Shown here piece after piece: positions 25,913 through 33,982 of a DNA stretch of 64,000 bases (its first letter is position 1; the number at the start of each line of letters is the position of its first letter). Under the pieces are notes generated by a model that worked only from the letters and a program-made list of their open reading frames with translations, searched no databases and had not been told where the DNA came from. The stretch is from contig ONJB01000004.1 in NCBI GenBank assembly GCA_900318015.1, forward strand, positions 209,354 to 273,353. The letters are read 5' to 3'. Both the position numbers and the translations under genes were made by a program. This stretch comes from an uncultured Bacteroidales bacterium. Lineage in GTDB: Bacteria; Bacteroidota; Bacteroidia; Bacteroidales; UBA932.

Positions 25913-26001
25913 TGCCCGTACAGGTCCATGGACGGGACCTATACAAGCAAAAACACCCCTTAAATGCTCGTACAGGTACATCGTCGGGACCGATACGAGC
26001 A
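25913..26001 (+). repeat. RAYT-associated double-hairpin repeat, copy 4 (upstream of RAYT)
   Basis: 89 bp: TGCCCGTACAGGTCC/GGACCTATACAAGCA, linker AAAACACCCCTTAAA, TGCTCGTACAGGTAC/GGACCGATACGAGCA, each with a 7-nt loop. It lies between the RAYT promoter and the 3' end of the GH30 gene and may also act as that gene's terminator. Confidence 0.92.
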
Positions 26002-26036
26002 CTTAGCGGATAGGAAGGCCCGGGAGGCCGGCGAAT

Positions 26037-27428
26037 TTATAGCACCAGCGTATTGATTGACCCGACCGGGAGGGTGACCACGCGGGGGCGGCCGGGGAGG
26101 CCTTCCACAGATACGGTCTTCGGGGTGTCACTCTGATTCGCCAAAAGCAAAACCGTGCGGCCGTCGGGATTCAGGAAGCCCAAAGCATCCGCGTAGGTGC
26201 CGCCCAGAGTGAGGACACGAGCGCCAGGCTGGACGTAGTGGCTGGCGTGCTTAAGGACATAATACTCAGGCGAGTAGCGATAAGTCCCCTTCTCTTTGTC
26301 CACGACCACCAGGGAGTTTTGGCGCCACATCCAGGTGCTGATGCCGCCATCCAGCAGGGAGGTGTTCCAATAGAAATAGCTCTGGACACCGTTGCCGAAG
26401 TAGTGTTTCATCAGGTCCCAGCTGTGCATGGCGCCGCGCCAGTCGTTGCGGCCGTCGCCACATTCCTGCTCGGTCTGGTAGCAGGGCAGCAAAGGATGCC
26501 GCCGATGCAGTTCCGGCAGCGCATCCTTTCCGGCCCATTGGAAGCCCATGCCCTTGATGGACGGTCCCACCTCCGGATCGGCGAGGACGCGGTCCCAGAG
26601 CTCGGGGTCGGCCCGTTCCATGGTGCCCAGGTATACATCGACATCACGGGAGGCCATCTCCGGCTCCAGGTACTTCAAGAACGCAATTAAACCTTCCGGG
26701 GTCCAGGTGCAGGAGGGGAAGACCTGGTCCGAGTTGGGTTCGTTCTGCGGCATTACCATGAATATGTCGATGCCTTCGGCCTTGTACGCGTCGATGAACT
26801 GGCCGAAATACTGCGCATAGGCCTTCAGGTAAGCCGGTTCCAGGATGAAGGCATCCGTTCCCTCCGGGGTTTCCCGGTCTTTCGGAAGGCCATTGAAAGG
26901 GGCGGTCCGGGAGGCATAATGGCGGTTCACTTTCATCCATTCCGGCGGGCACCAGGGCGAGGCCCATATGCGCAGGGAAGGATTCACGGCCTTCGCCGCC
27001 TGGATGAACGGGATCAGCCGCTGGCGGTCCCGGTCGATGGAAAAGTGCTCCAGCGCCAGGTCGCCGGGGACCTCGTCATAGGAGTAGAATTCTACGCTGA
27101 AGTCATTGGCGCCAACCGGCATCCGGGCCATCGTCAAATTCATGCCTGCAGGCGTGAACAGATCCTCGAGGATCGCCGTCCGGTCCGCCTCGGCTAGCTC
27201 CGACAGCGAGGTCCATCCCAGTTCGTTGAAGCAAGTGCCGAACCCCTCGACCGCCAGATTCACGGCCTGGAGGTCCACGACGACGGAAGCCTCCGCCGGC
27301 GCATCGGCCGCGACCGCTTCCATCACCTGCCAAGGATTCTCAAACGTGGTCGATACCCATTCCACCTTCGCGGCGCGCTGGCATGAGAATGCCGTGAGCA
27401 GCGCGAGCAATAAAACCCAATTCCTCAT
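26037..27428 (-). CDS. GH30 glycoside hydrolase
   Basis: The 463-residue exported enzyme starts MRNWVLLLALLTAFSC, a signal peptide ending in a likely lipobox (FSC). The (beta/alpha)8 barrel shows GFGTCFNELGW near the N-terminus, the acid/base Glu in FMVMPQNEPNSDQ and the nucleophile Glu in CYQTEQECGDG, the arrangement of GH30 (glucosylceramidase, beta-1,6-glucanase and related). A small beta domain (VQPGARVLTLGGTYADALGF) closes the chain. It is the last gene of the barrel-kinase-regulator-GH43-GH30 unit; a RAYT repeat occupies the gap upstream, 6 nt before the ATG. The frame stays open into the repeat, but the signal peptide marks the real start. Confidence 0.9.
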   Translation of the reverse strand: MRNWVLLLALLTAFSCQRAAKVEWVSTTFENPWQVMEAVAADAPAEASVVVDLQAVNLAVEGFGTCFNELGWTSLSELAEADRTAILEDLFTPAGMNLTMARMPVGANDFSVEFYSYDEVPGDLALEHFSIDRDRQRLIPFIQAAKAVNPSLRIWASPWCPPEWMKVNRHYASRTAPFNGLPKDRETPEGTDAFILEPAYLKAYAQYFGQFIDAYKAEGIDIFMVMPQNEPNSDQVFPSCTWTPEGLIAFLKYLEPEMASRDVDVYLGTMERADPELWDRVLADPEVGPSIKGMGFQWAGKDALPELHRRHPLLPCYQTEQECGDGRNDWRGAMHSWDLMKHYFGNGVQSYFYWNTSLLDGGISTWMWRQNSLVVVDKEKGTYRYSPEYYVLKHASHYVQPGARVLTLGGTYADALGFLNPDGRTVLLLANQSDTPKTVSVEGLPGRPRVVTLPVGSINTLVL

Positions 27429-27434
27429 AATCAA

Positions 27435-27523
27435 TGCTTGTATAGGTCCATTCCATGGACCGGTACGGTCAAAAACACCCCCAAAACGCTTGTATAGGTC
27501 CAAACAGTGGACCTGTACGAGCA
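27435..27523 (+). repeat. RAYT-associated double-hairpin repeat, copy 5 (between GH43 and GH30)
   Basis: 89 bp: TGCTTGTATAGGTCC/GGACCGGTACGGTCA, linker AAAACACCCCCAAAA, CGCTTGTATAGGTCC/GGACCTGTACGAGCA. It is the most diverged copy. It fills the whole gap between two co-directional genes: it ends directly against the GH43 stop codon and begins 6 nt from the GH30 start. Confidence 0.9.
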
Positions 27524-29575
27524 CTATTTCAGTGTAAAGGTCTTCGTTTTACCCTTGTACGTGCACCGCACGACGCGGGCGTCCTGGTCGATGGCGACCG
27601 CCACGGACTTCGGCGCCTTGACGGCAATCTTGCCCGTGACGCCATCAGGCACGGCCACCTCATAGAATGTATTGTCAGTCAATCCGTTCTGTTCCGTCGT
27701 CCAGACGGGATGGGCGGGCATTTCCAGTGCCTGGCCGCCGACGGAAATCTTCACGGCCGGCGGGACGGGGAATGCCATCTTCTGCCCCTTCTTGCTAAAG
27801 CCGAAACCGACGATGTCGCACAGAGGTTCCTCTGCGGATCCCTCTGCCACGAGGAACAGGGCGTGCTTACCAGTCAGACCGTCGACGGCGTCACCCAAGG
27901 AAACCGTATACTTCCTGACTTCGGCCGATGCGCCGGCGGGGATTACCACCTCGCCGACCTTCGTGCCGTTCCAGGCGCCGCCTTCCCAGGGGCCGTCGAT
28001 CCAGACGCCCACCTTGAAGGCCTGGGCCGTGCGGGCGGCGACGAAGAGATTGAACGCCGTTCCATTGCCTGGACGCACGCCCTCGAAAGCCGGCAGGCCG
28101 GGCGCGCCCTCGGGCAGGCCGCCGAAACCGATGTATTTATACCCCAGGATATCTCCGGCCCGGACCTCGGTAATGTCCATGCGGTTATCCCAGACATCAT
28201 AGTTGTCCTGGATCGAATTCGGGTTGGAGAGGTAGCAGGCGTAACCAGCGGAATAGTAGCGATACGGCGGCAGGCCGTAGATGAAGAAGCCTTCGGACGT
28301 CACTTCTGCGCCGCGGTACTCCGAGCCGTCAGAGGCCTTCACCGTGAAAGCGCCCTGGTACGGGTCGTAGGCGGTAATCCGCACCACGCCGCCTTCCGAA
28401 ACCGGCTTCTCATCGGCCTGGACGGCCACCGGGGCGACCATCGCCTGGCGGGCGTAGCCGAAGCCGCGCGGGGCGCGGTGATAGAACACATACCACTGGC
28501 CATTGATTTCCGCCAGCGAGCCGTGGGTGTTGTTGTCGCCGAAATGGGTTTCCAGCGCGGAGCCGTCGCGGGACAGGACGGGGCCGCGGGCGTCCACGAG
28601 GACGCCGCCGCTCTTCCAGGGCCCGCGCGGGGTATCGGCATAGGCATACCGCAGGGTCGCATTGCTCTGCGTCAGGCCGTATTCCTGCCCGGAGAAGCCG
28701 CTGTACAGGTAGATGTACTTGTTCCCGATCTTCCGGAACGAGGAAGCCTCATAGAACTGGAAGTCGTCCAAGTCCTCCCCTTCCGCCACGGCCGGGAAGT
28801 CGATCATCTCGCCCTCACGGATGCCAGCCCACTGGACGTGCTGCTTCAGGTCGTCCGCCACGGCCTGTCCCTTCGGCAGATTCGCCAGATAAGACGTAAT
28901 CATGGAAGGAACCCAGAACGGGTAGTCCGGCTTCCCGTAGCGGGGAGAATACATCGTGTTCTGATCCAACTCCGTCGCACTGGCCCGCTGAATACCCCAG
29001 GCGCCGTAGGCCCGGAAGCCGATGGCATAGTCGGGATCGGAAGGATCGTCGATCTGTTCGACCAGCACGCCCGGGTCGAAGCCCATGATACTGCCGGGCG
29101 TAAGCCGGCCGTCCTGGATGTTCAGAATCGTGAACGGGCCGTCCGGACGGTCGCCGACGCACACCATGGGCGTATGCATCAAAGCGTGCGGATACAGGTA
29201 ATACTTGTGTGAACCGTCATCCCTGCGCATCACCTCCACGAGGTCCGGCGCATAGATCGTACTCAGGTTTCCGTTCTGAGAGTAAGTGAACACCGGGCCC
29301 TCGTCCCGCCAGGCGGTCAAATCCTCCACCGGCGCGGACCATTGCCGGTCATCCTGCCCGCAGTAGCTTTCGGCGCGCGTATCGTGCGAGCCCGTCACAT
29401 AGATGCGGTAATGACCGGGATTGTCCGGATCTTCAAACACCCGCGGTTCCCCGTCAGGAACGTGCTCCCACAAAGGCAGGTAGGGATTACCGATGAAATC
29501 GGCGGTCTCGGAGACGGGACCGCCACAGGAAACGACGGCCAGGCAAAGGGCCGACAGAACTCGTACAGGCTTCAT
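27524..29575 (-). CDS. GH43-like glycoside hydrolase, lipoprotein
   Basis: 683 residues from ATG 29575, beginning MKPVRVLSALCLAVVSC with a lipobox-like VVSC. The N-terminal five-bladed-propeller region (WEHVPDGEPRVFEDPDNPGH, APDLVEV, FDPGVLVEQIDDP, YEASSFRKIGNKYIYLYSGF) follows GH43 style, with acidic residues in RVFED, APD and YEAS positions. The C-terminal part (about 440-590) contains ITEVRAGDILGYKYIGFGG, a CBM6-like beta-sandwich, and a final Bacteroidota-style tail domain. Family members are arabinosidases, xylosidases or galactosidases; specificity is not readable. It starts 10 nt after the regulator gene on the same strand. Confidence 0.82.
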   Translation of the reverse strand: MKPVRVLSALCLAVVSCGGPVSETADFIGNPYLPLWEHVPDGEPRVFEDPDNPGHYRIYVTGSHDTRAESYCGQDDRQWSAPVEDLTAWRDEGPVFTYSQNGNLSTIYAPDLVEVMRRDDGSHKYYLYPHALMHTPMVCVGDRPDGPFTILNIQDGRLTPGSIMGFDPGVLVEQIDDPSDPDYAIGFRAYGAWGIQRASATELDQNTMYSPRYGKPDYPFWVPSMITSYLANLPKGQAVADDLKQHVQWAGIREGEMIDFPAVAEGEDLDDFQFYEASSFRKIGNKYIYLYSGFSGQEYGLTQSNATLRYAYADTPRGPWKSGGVLVDARGPVLSRDGSALETHFGDNNTHGSLAEINGQWYVFYHRAPRGFGYARQAMVAPVAVQADEKPVSEGGVVRITAYDPYQGAFTVKASDGSEYRGAEVTSEGFFIYGLPPYRYYSAGYACYLSNPNSIQDNYDVWDNRMDITEVRAGDILGYKYIGFGGLPEGAPGLPAFEGVRPGNGTAFNLFVAARTAQAFKVGVWIDGPWEGGAWNGTKVGEVVIPAGASAEVRKYTVSLGDAVDGLTGKHALFLVAEGSAEEPLCDIVGFGFSKKGQKMAFPVPPAVKISVGGQALEMPAHPVWTTEQNGLTDNTFYEVAVPDGVTGKIAVKAPKSVAVAIDQDARVVRCTYKGKTKTFTLK

Positions 29576-29585
29576 ATACAGTGTA

Positions 29586-30332
29586 TTATCTTGCAATCGA
29601 ATATTCCCGCAGATATGCATCAAAGGCCTCGCGATAGGCGTCGGACACGTGCAGCAGCCGGTCCCCCACCTTCACGTCGCCGGTGCCGCTCACCGAGGCG
29701 ACCTTGTCCAGGGCGACGATGAAAGACCGGTGGATCCGCATGAACTGCCCGGCGGGAAGCATCTCTTCCATCCCCTTCATCGTCACGTGCGTGACGAGCG
29801 GCTGTTTCTGCGAAGCCAGGAACACCATCACGTAATCCTTCATTCCCTCGACGAACAGGATGTCATCATATTCCACCTTCCGGAGGGCGCCGTCAACCTT
29901 GAAAAAGGTGGACGTCTTCGCTTCGGGAGCCGGAGCCGCCGGGGTTGCCGAAGCCGTTGCCGCCTCCTTGAGCGCAAACCATTCCCGCGCCTTCTCCGCC
30001 GCCTCCAGGAACTTCTGGTAGCGGATCGGCTTGAGGAGGAAATCCAGGGCGGAAACCTCATAACTCTCGAACGCGTACTGCTTGAAGGCCGTCGTGAAGA
30101 TGATGCGGGTGCCGGCGGGGACCATCCGGGACAGTTCCATCCCGCTCAGGTCGGGCATCTGGATATCCAGGAACACCAGGTCCGGCGCCTGTGTCCGCAT
30201 CTCGGACAAGGCCAGGACCGGGTCGGTGAAAGAGGCTACCAGCTCCAGGAAGGGCGTCCTGGCGATGAAATTCTCCAGCATCTTGACGGCGAGGGGCTCG
30301 TCGTCCACGACGAAACAGCGCAGGGAGGTCAT
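29586..30332 (-). CDS. LytTR-family response regulator
   Basis: The 248-residue cytoplasmic regulator has an N-terminal receiver domain (CFVVDDEPLAVKMLENFIA, phospho-acceptor Asp in DLVFLDIQMPD, Lys in LLKPIRY) and a C-terminal LytTR DNA-binding domain (FFKVDGALRKVEYDDILFVE, MRIHRSFIVALDKV). A low-complexity Ala-rich linker joins them. Its start overlaps the kinase stop by 4 nt, so it pairs with that kinase. Likely targets are the promoters at 33912 and 31395, which share a GCATATTGC-type box; that is inference. Confidence 0.93.
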   Translation of the reverse strand: MTSLRCFVVDDEPLAVKMLENFIARTPFLELVASFTDPVLALSEMRTQAPDLVFLDIQMPDLSGMELSRMVPAGTRIIFTTAFKQYAFESYEVSALDFLLKPIRYQKFLEAAEKAREWFALKEAATASATPAAPAPEAKTSTFFKVDGALRKVEYDDILFVEGMKDYVMVFLASQKQPLVTHVTMKGMEEMLPAGQFMRIHRSFIVALDKVASVSGTGDVKVGDRLLHVSDAYREAFDAYLREYSIAR

Positions 30333-31390
30333 AAGGATTTCAAGGTAACTTGCACGTGATACGTGTCGTCGGAGGCCGACTGCTCATAGGTGTAGCGGCC
30401 GGGATACAGCAACTCGAGCCGCCGCTTCATGTTCTCCAGGCCGATGCCGGAGCCGATCCGGTCCGTCCCCTGCTTCTCGAACAGGGAGTTGTCGCACGCG
30501 AAAACCAGGTCGTCCCCGTCCATGCGCATCGACACCTTCACGAAGGAAGGATGCCGGGCGTTGACCCCGTGCTTGAAGGCGTTCTCAATCAGGGAGATGA
30601 ACAGCAGCGGCGCCACCTCCACCGGGCGGGAAGGAGCTTCAAGATGCTTCTCCACCGTCGTCAGTTCGTTGCAGCGGAGGGCCATCAGGTCGATGTAATT
30701 GTCCATAAACTCGATTTCCGACGCAAGTTGGACCTTCTCCGCCTCACTGTCGTACAGCGCGTACCGCAGCAAGTCGCTCAGCTGGCCGATGCTCTCCTGC
30801 GCCTTGTCCGGGTCGATCTGCGTCAGGGACGAGATGTTGTTCAGGGTATTGAACAGGAAATGCGGGTTGAGCTGATGCTTGAGCCAGGTCAGTTCGGCCT
30901 CGGCCGTCTTGCGGCGTTCCTCCTCGAACTGCATCTCCCGGTCGTTCATCCGCATCAGGTGGCGAAGTCCCACCGCAAGCAGGATCATCAGGACCTGGAA
31001 GAAGACCGCGGCGATGATCCCGCCCAGGAAGAAGGCCCAGATGTTCCTCAGCCCAATCTGTTGCACGACTTCCTCCGGCGGAGTCATCGGTCCGCGGGGC
31101 CAGAAGCGGTACAGGTTGTAGCCCACCAGCAGCAGGATATTGAGGATGTAGAACCACTTCACCTTCCCTTTCCCGCCATACAGGAACTGCGGGACCAGTA
31201 AATAGTAGTTCAAGCCGTACAGGACGAACAGCGGGAGCACCATCCGCGCGGTGTGGCGGAAGACGAAAAGCGCCTGCTGCATATGGCCGGTCGTCGTCCA
31301 GGTGACGAGGGCCGGAACAAGAAAAACACCAGCCCAGATGACAATCTGGGTGGTGTTCAGGATGAGATTTCTGCGCCGGAGATTTTGCAT
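30329..31390 (-). CDS. LytS/YehU-type sensor histidine kinase
   Basis: 353 residues from ATG 31390. Four predicted helices (about 12-35, 45-65, 80-100, 118-145) make up a membrane sensor with no extracellular domain. A coiled stretch leads to the phospho-acceptor motif TWLKHQLNPHFLFNTLNNIS of the His_kinase family, then the ATP-binding domain with ENAFKHGV and GSGIGLENMKRRLELLYPG. Longer in-frame upstream sequence only mirrors the neighbouring barrel gene and was rejected. The stop overlaps the LytTR gene (ATGA). A -7 box ends 5 nt before the ATG, so the mRNA may be leaderless. Confidence 0.92.
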   Translation of the reverse strand: MQNLRRRNLILNTTQIVIWAGVFLVPALVTWTTTGHMQQALFVFRHTARMVLPLFVLYGLNYYLLVPQFLYGGKGKVKWFYILNILLLVGYNLYRFWPRGPMTPPEEVVQQIGLRNIWAFFLGGIIAAVFFQVLMILLAVGLRHLMRMNDREMQFEEERRKTAEAELTWLKHQLNPHFLFNTLNNISSLTQIDPDKAQESIGQLSDLLRYALYDSEAEKVQLASEIEFMDNYIDLMALRCNELTTVEKHLEAPSRPVEVAPLLFISLIENAFKHGVNARHPSFVKVSMRMDGDDLVFACDNSLFEKQGTDRIGSGIGLENMKRRLELLYPGRYTYEQSASDDTYHVQVTLKSL

Positions 31391-31402
31391 ATTGCAAATA
31401 TA
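31387..31402 (-). promoter_or_regulatory. -7 box (TATATTTG) and GCATATTGC motif before the kinase gene
   Basis: TATATTTG on the minus strand (31395-31402) is an exact -7 match. The palindrome-like GCATATTGC (31387-31395) overlaps the start codon region and recurs, inverted, at 33922-33930 upstream of the barrel gene. Confidence 0.5.
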
Positions 31403-31407
31403 GTAAA

Positions 31408-33876
31408 TTATTGCATCATAATCGAGCCCATGCTTTCGGCGGTGGTGGTGCTGTTCAGCTGGTCCTCGTTCTGGATGGTGCGGGAGGCGCGCTTGGCGGA
31501 GTAGTTGCCCTGCTTGCCGAAGGTCCAGCTGACCTGGAACGTAATCTGGCGCATCGGAATGGTGGTGCTCATGTCGGAGACGAAGCCCTTGCCGACGGTA
31601 TGGGAGGACATGGACATCTCGAAACCCTTGGCCAGCGGGAGCATGCCGTTCACGGAGAAGCTCAGGCGGTCGTTGAGGAAGGACTTGGTGAGGCCGACCA
31701 TCGCCATGGACATGCCGGTCGTACGGCCCTGGAGGGTCACCTGGCTGCCCATCATGATGGCGTTCGCGGAGAGGCGGATGTCCCAGGGCAGGGTCTGCTG
31801 GCCGCCCACCATGAGGTTGTAGGCCCATCCGCTGTTGTGCTGGCCGAGCTGCGCGCTGGCGATGTCGCTGTAGGTGAGGCCGCCGTTGATCATGATGCGG
31901 GTCTTGTTGGTGGGATTCAGCATCATGTAGGCGTTCAGGCCCGTGCTCTGGCTCGTGACGATATTGCCGTAGGTCGTGTTCAGGAGGTTGTTCTCGTCAA
32001 AGAAGCTGTAGGCGGAGATGCCGTTGCCGGTGTAGCTGTAGCGCAGGGTGGCGTTCACCATTACCTTCGGGGTATAGGCGCTGTACACGAGGGAGATGTT
32101 GTGGCCGCGTTCGACTTCCAGGTCGGTGTTGCCGTAGGTGAGGGCGGTCGGATCGGTGGTGTCCACGTACGGGTTCAGGTAGGAGATGCCCGGGCGGGAG
32201 ATGCGCATGTTGTAGCTGATGCCGATGTTCTGGGTCATGGACGGGCTCCACTGGATGCTGGCGGTCGGGACGAGGCTGCCGTAGTCGGTGCTGAACGCTT
32301 TCGTCTGGGCCGTGGAGTTGTAGGTCTGCCAGGTGTGCTCGTAGCGGACGCCGCCCTTCACGCCGACGGTGCCGAAGTTGCCGGTGAGTTCGGCATAGGC
32401 CGCGCCGATGCGGTTGTAGAAGTCATAGTCCAGGCTGCTCAGGGGGTTGATGACGAACTGGGAGCCGTTCCAGAGGTAGTCCTGCTGGCTGGAGGAGTTG
32501 TGGCGGTCGATGTACTTGGCGCCGGTGGAGAGGCTGTAGTACAGGCCCATCGGGGTGGTGAAGTCGGCCTGGACCGTGTGGTCGGTGGAGCCGGTGCGGC
32601 CGTCGGACTTGCGGTCGGTGAGGTCGAAACCGGGGATGCTCTCCGCGTTGAAGGTATTCAGGGTGTTATTCACGGACGGAGCGCCGTTGTACTGGTAGGA
32701 CAGGGTGAAGGTGCGGCCGGGGAAATCGGCCCAGGTGTGCTGGTAGTCGGTACCCACGGAGATGCTGTTGCGGGTCATCAAGGATTCGGTCGTGCCGGTG
32801 TAGGTGAAGGCGTCGGCGCCGGGGGCGAAGAGCATCGTGTTCGTGGTGCCGGCGGTGTTGTTGGTGCCGAAGTGCATCAGGCCCACGGTGGCGGACACGA
32901 GGTTCTGGGGATCGATCTCATAGGAGGCGCTGATGTTGCCCATCAGCATCGGCATGGACATCGTGGACTCGGTGTGGGTGGAGGTGGAGAAGCCGTTGTC
33001 CTGCTTGCGGGTCATGTCCATCACGGTGCCCTTGCTCCCCTGCTGCATGCCGTTGAAGTTCGCGGTCAGGGCGAACTTGCCCTGCTGCATGCTGCCGAAC
33101 AGGCCGCCGCCGTAACCGCGGGTGGAAGCCTGGGCACGGAGGGTGCCGTACATGCCGTCGGCCGCGCTCTGACCGCCCGTGACGGCCTTGTTGGTGGTGA
33201 TGTTGAGCACGCCGCCCACGCCCTCGGCGTCATAGCGGACACCCGGGTTGGTGACGACCTCGACGTTCTTGACGGAGCTCGCGGGCATCATCTTGAAGAT
33301 CTGCGAGGCGTTCTGGGACATCATCTGGTTGGGCTTGCCGTCCACATAGACCACGAAGGAGGAGGAGCCGTTGACGGAGATGTTGTCCTGGCCGTCCACG
33401 GAAACCATCGGGACCTTGCGGAGCATGTCCAGCACGGTGGAGGTCTTGGAGTCCACGTCGTCCTCCACGTTGTAGGTGATCTTGTCCACTTCCATCTTCA
33501 CGAGCGGACGCATCGCGGTGACGGTGCCGGCCTTGAGGACCTCGGCGGCGTCCTCGACGAGGATCTCGCCCAGGTCGATGACCTCTTCGCCGTTGATCTT
33601 GAAGTAACGGCGGGCCTGCTTGCGGCCCATGTTGTCGAAGAGGAGGTAATAGTTGCCCTTGATGTCGAAGGTATGGACGAACGTGCCGTCCTCCGCAGTG
33701 GTGGTGAAGGCGACGGCCTTGGAGTCGTCACCGACCTTGAAGAACTGGAGGATGGCCGCCGGCTCCGGCTGACGGGTCAGGGAGTCGAGGACGATGCCTT
33801 TGACGGTACGGATTTCCTGGGCGTTCGCGGCGAGGCCTGCGAAAAGGACGGCGAGGAGGAGGATGATCTTTTTCAT
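31408..33876 (-). CDS. Outer-membrane beta-barrel receptor (TonB-receptor-like, OMP_b-brl_3 type)
   Basis: The 822-residue protein starts MKKIILLLAVLFAGLAANAQ, a cleavable signal. A carboxypeptidase-like regulatory domain (about 24-115, VKGIVLDSLTRQPEPAAILQ) is followed by a plug domain (about 130-225, TVLDMLRKVPMVSVDGQD, then NPGVRYDAEGVGGVLNITTN). The remaining 590 residues are beta-barrel repeats rich in aromatic and Asn/Thr residues. There is no SusD partner. Proteins of this type next to LytS/LytTR pairs are common in Bacteroidota and probably transport or sense a ligand. The promoter contains a 17-bp inverted repeat. Confidence 0.9.
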   Translation of the reverse strand: MKKIILLLAVLFAGLAANAQEIRTVKGIVLDSLTRQPEPAAILQFFKVGDDSKAVAFTTTAEDGTFVHTFDIKGNYYLLFDNMGRKQARRYFKINGEEVIDLGEILVEDAAEVLKAGTVTAMRPLVKMEVDKITYNVEDDVDSKTSTVLDMLRKVPMVSVDGQDNISVNGSSSFVVYVDGKPNQMMSQNASQIFKMMPASSVKNVEVVTNPGVRYDAEGVGGVLNITTNKAVTGGQSAADGMYGTLRAQASTRGYGGGLFGSMQQGKFALTANFNGMQQGSKGTVMDMTRKQDNGFSTSTHTESTMSMPMLMGNISASYEIDPQNLVSATVGLMHFGTNNTAGTTNTMLFAPGADAFTYTGTTESLMTRNSISVGTDYQHTWADFPGRTFTLSYQYNGAPSVNNTLNTFNAESIPGFDLTDRKSDGRTGSTDHTVQADFTTPMGLYYSLSTGAKYIDRHNSSSQQDYLWNGSQFVINPLSSLDYDFYNRIGAAYAELTGNFGTVGVKGGVRYEHTWQTYNSTAQTKAFSTDYGSLVPTASIQWSPSMTQNIGISYNMRISRPGISYLNPYVDTTDPTALTYGNTDLEVERGHNISLVYSAYTPKVMVNATLRYSYTGNGISAYSFFDENNLLNTTYGNIVTSQSTGLNAYMMLNPTNKTRIMINGGLTYSDIASAQLGQHNSGWAYNLMVGGQQTLPWDIRLSANAIMMGSQVTLQGRTTGMSMAMVGLTKSFLNDRLSFSVNGMLPLAKGFEMSMSSHTVGKGFVSDMSTTIPMRQITFQVSWTFGKQGNYSAKRASRTIQNEDQLNSTTTAESMGSIMMQ

Positions 33877-33877
33877 G

Positions 33878-33930
33878 ATATTGCGATACTTTTGTTTTCG
33901 ATTTCCGAGAGCAAAAGTACCGCAATATGC
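33878..33930 (-). promoter_or_regulatory. Promoter of the barrel gene inside a long inverted repeat
   Basis: The -7 box TACTTTTG lies at 33912-33919 (minus strand). Arms 33878-33894 and 33912-33928 are inverted repeats, 16 of 17 pairs matching, with a 17-bp spacer, reading ATATTGCGATACTTTTG and CAAAAGTACCGCAATAT on the plus strand. The right arm covers the -7 box. It could be an operator, for example for the LytTR regulator, or a leader hairpin. Confidence 0.6.
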
Positions 33931-33982
33931 AAGAGGCTGACGCCGGTTTTAGACGAACAGCCCGTTTCCTTCGACGAATTCC

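Noticed and set aside
19767-27523. CRISPR-like array from the repeated hairpins
   Set aside because: The units are 88-89 bp, irregularly spaced over kilobases with genes between them, and there are no cas genes. They fit RAYT-associated repeats.
31391-31828. N-terminal extension of the LytS-type kinase
   Set aside because: These codons are antisense-frame sequence within the barrel gene's coding region on the same strand; the kinase promoter and the first membrane helix place the start at 31390.
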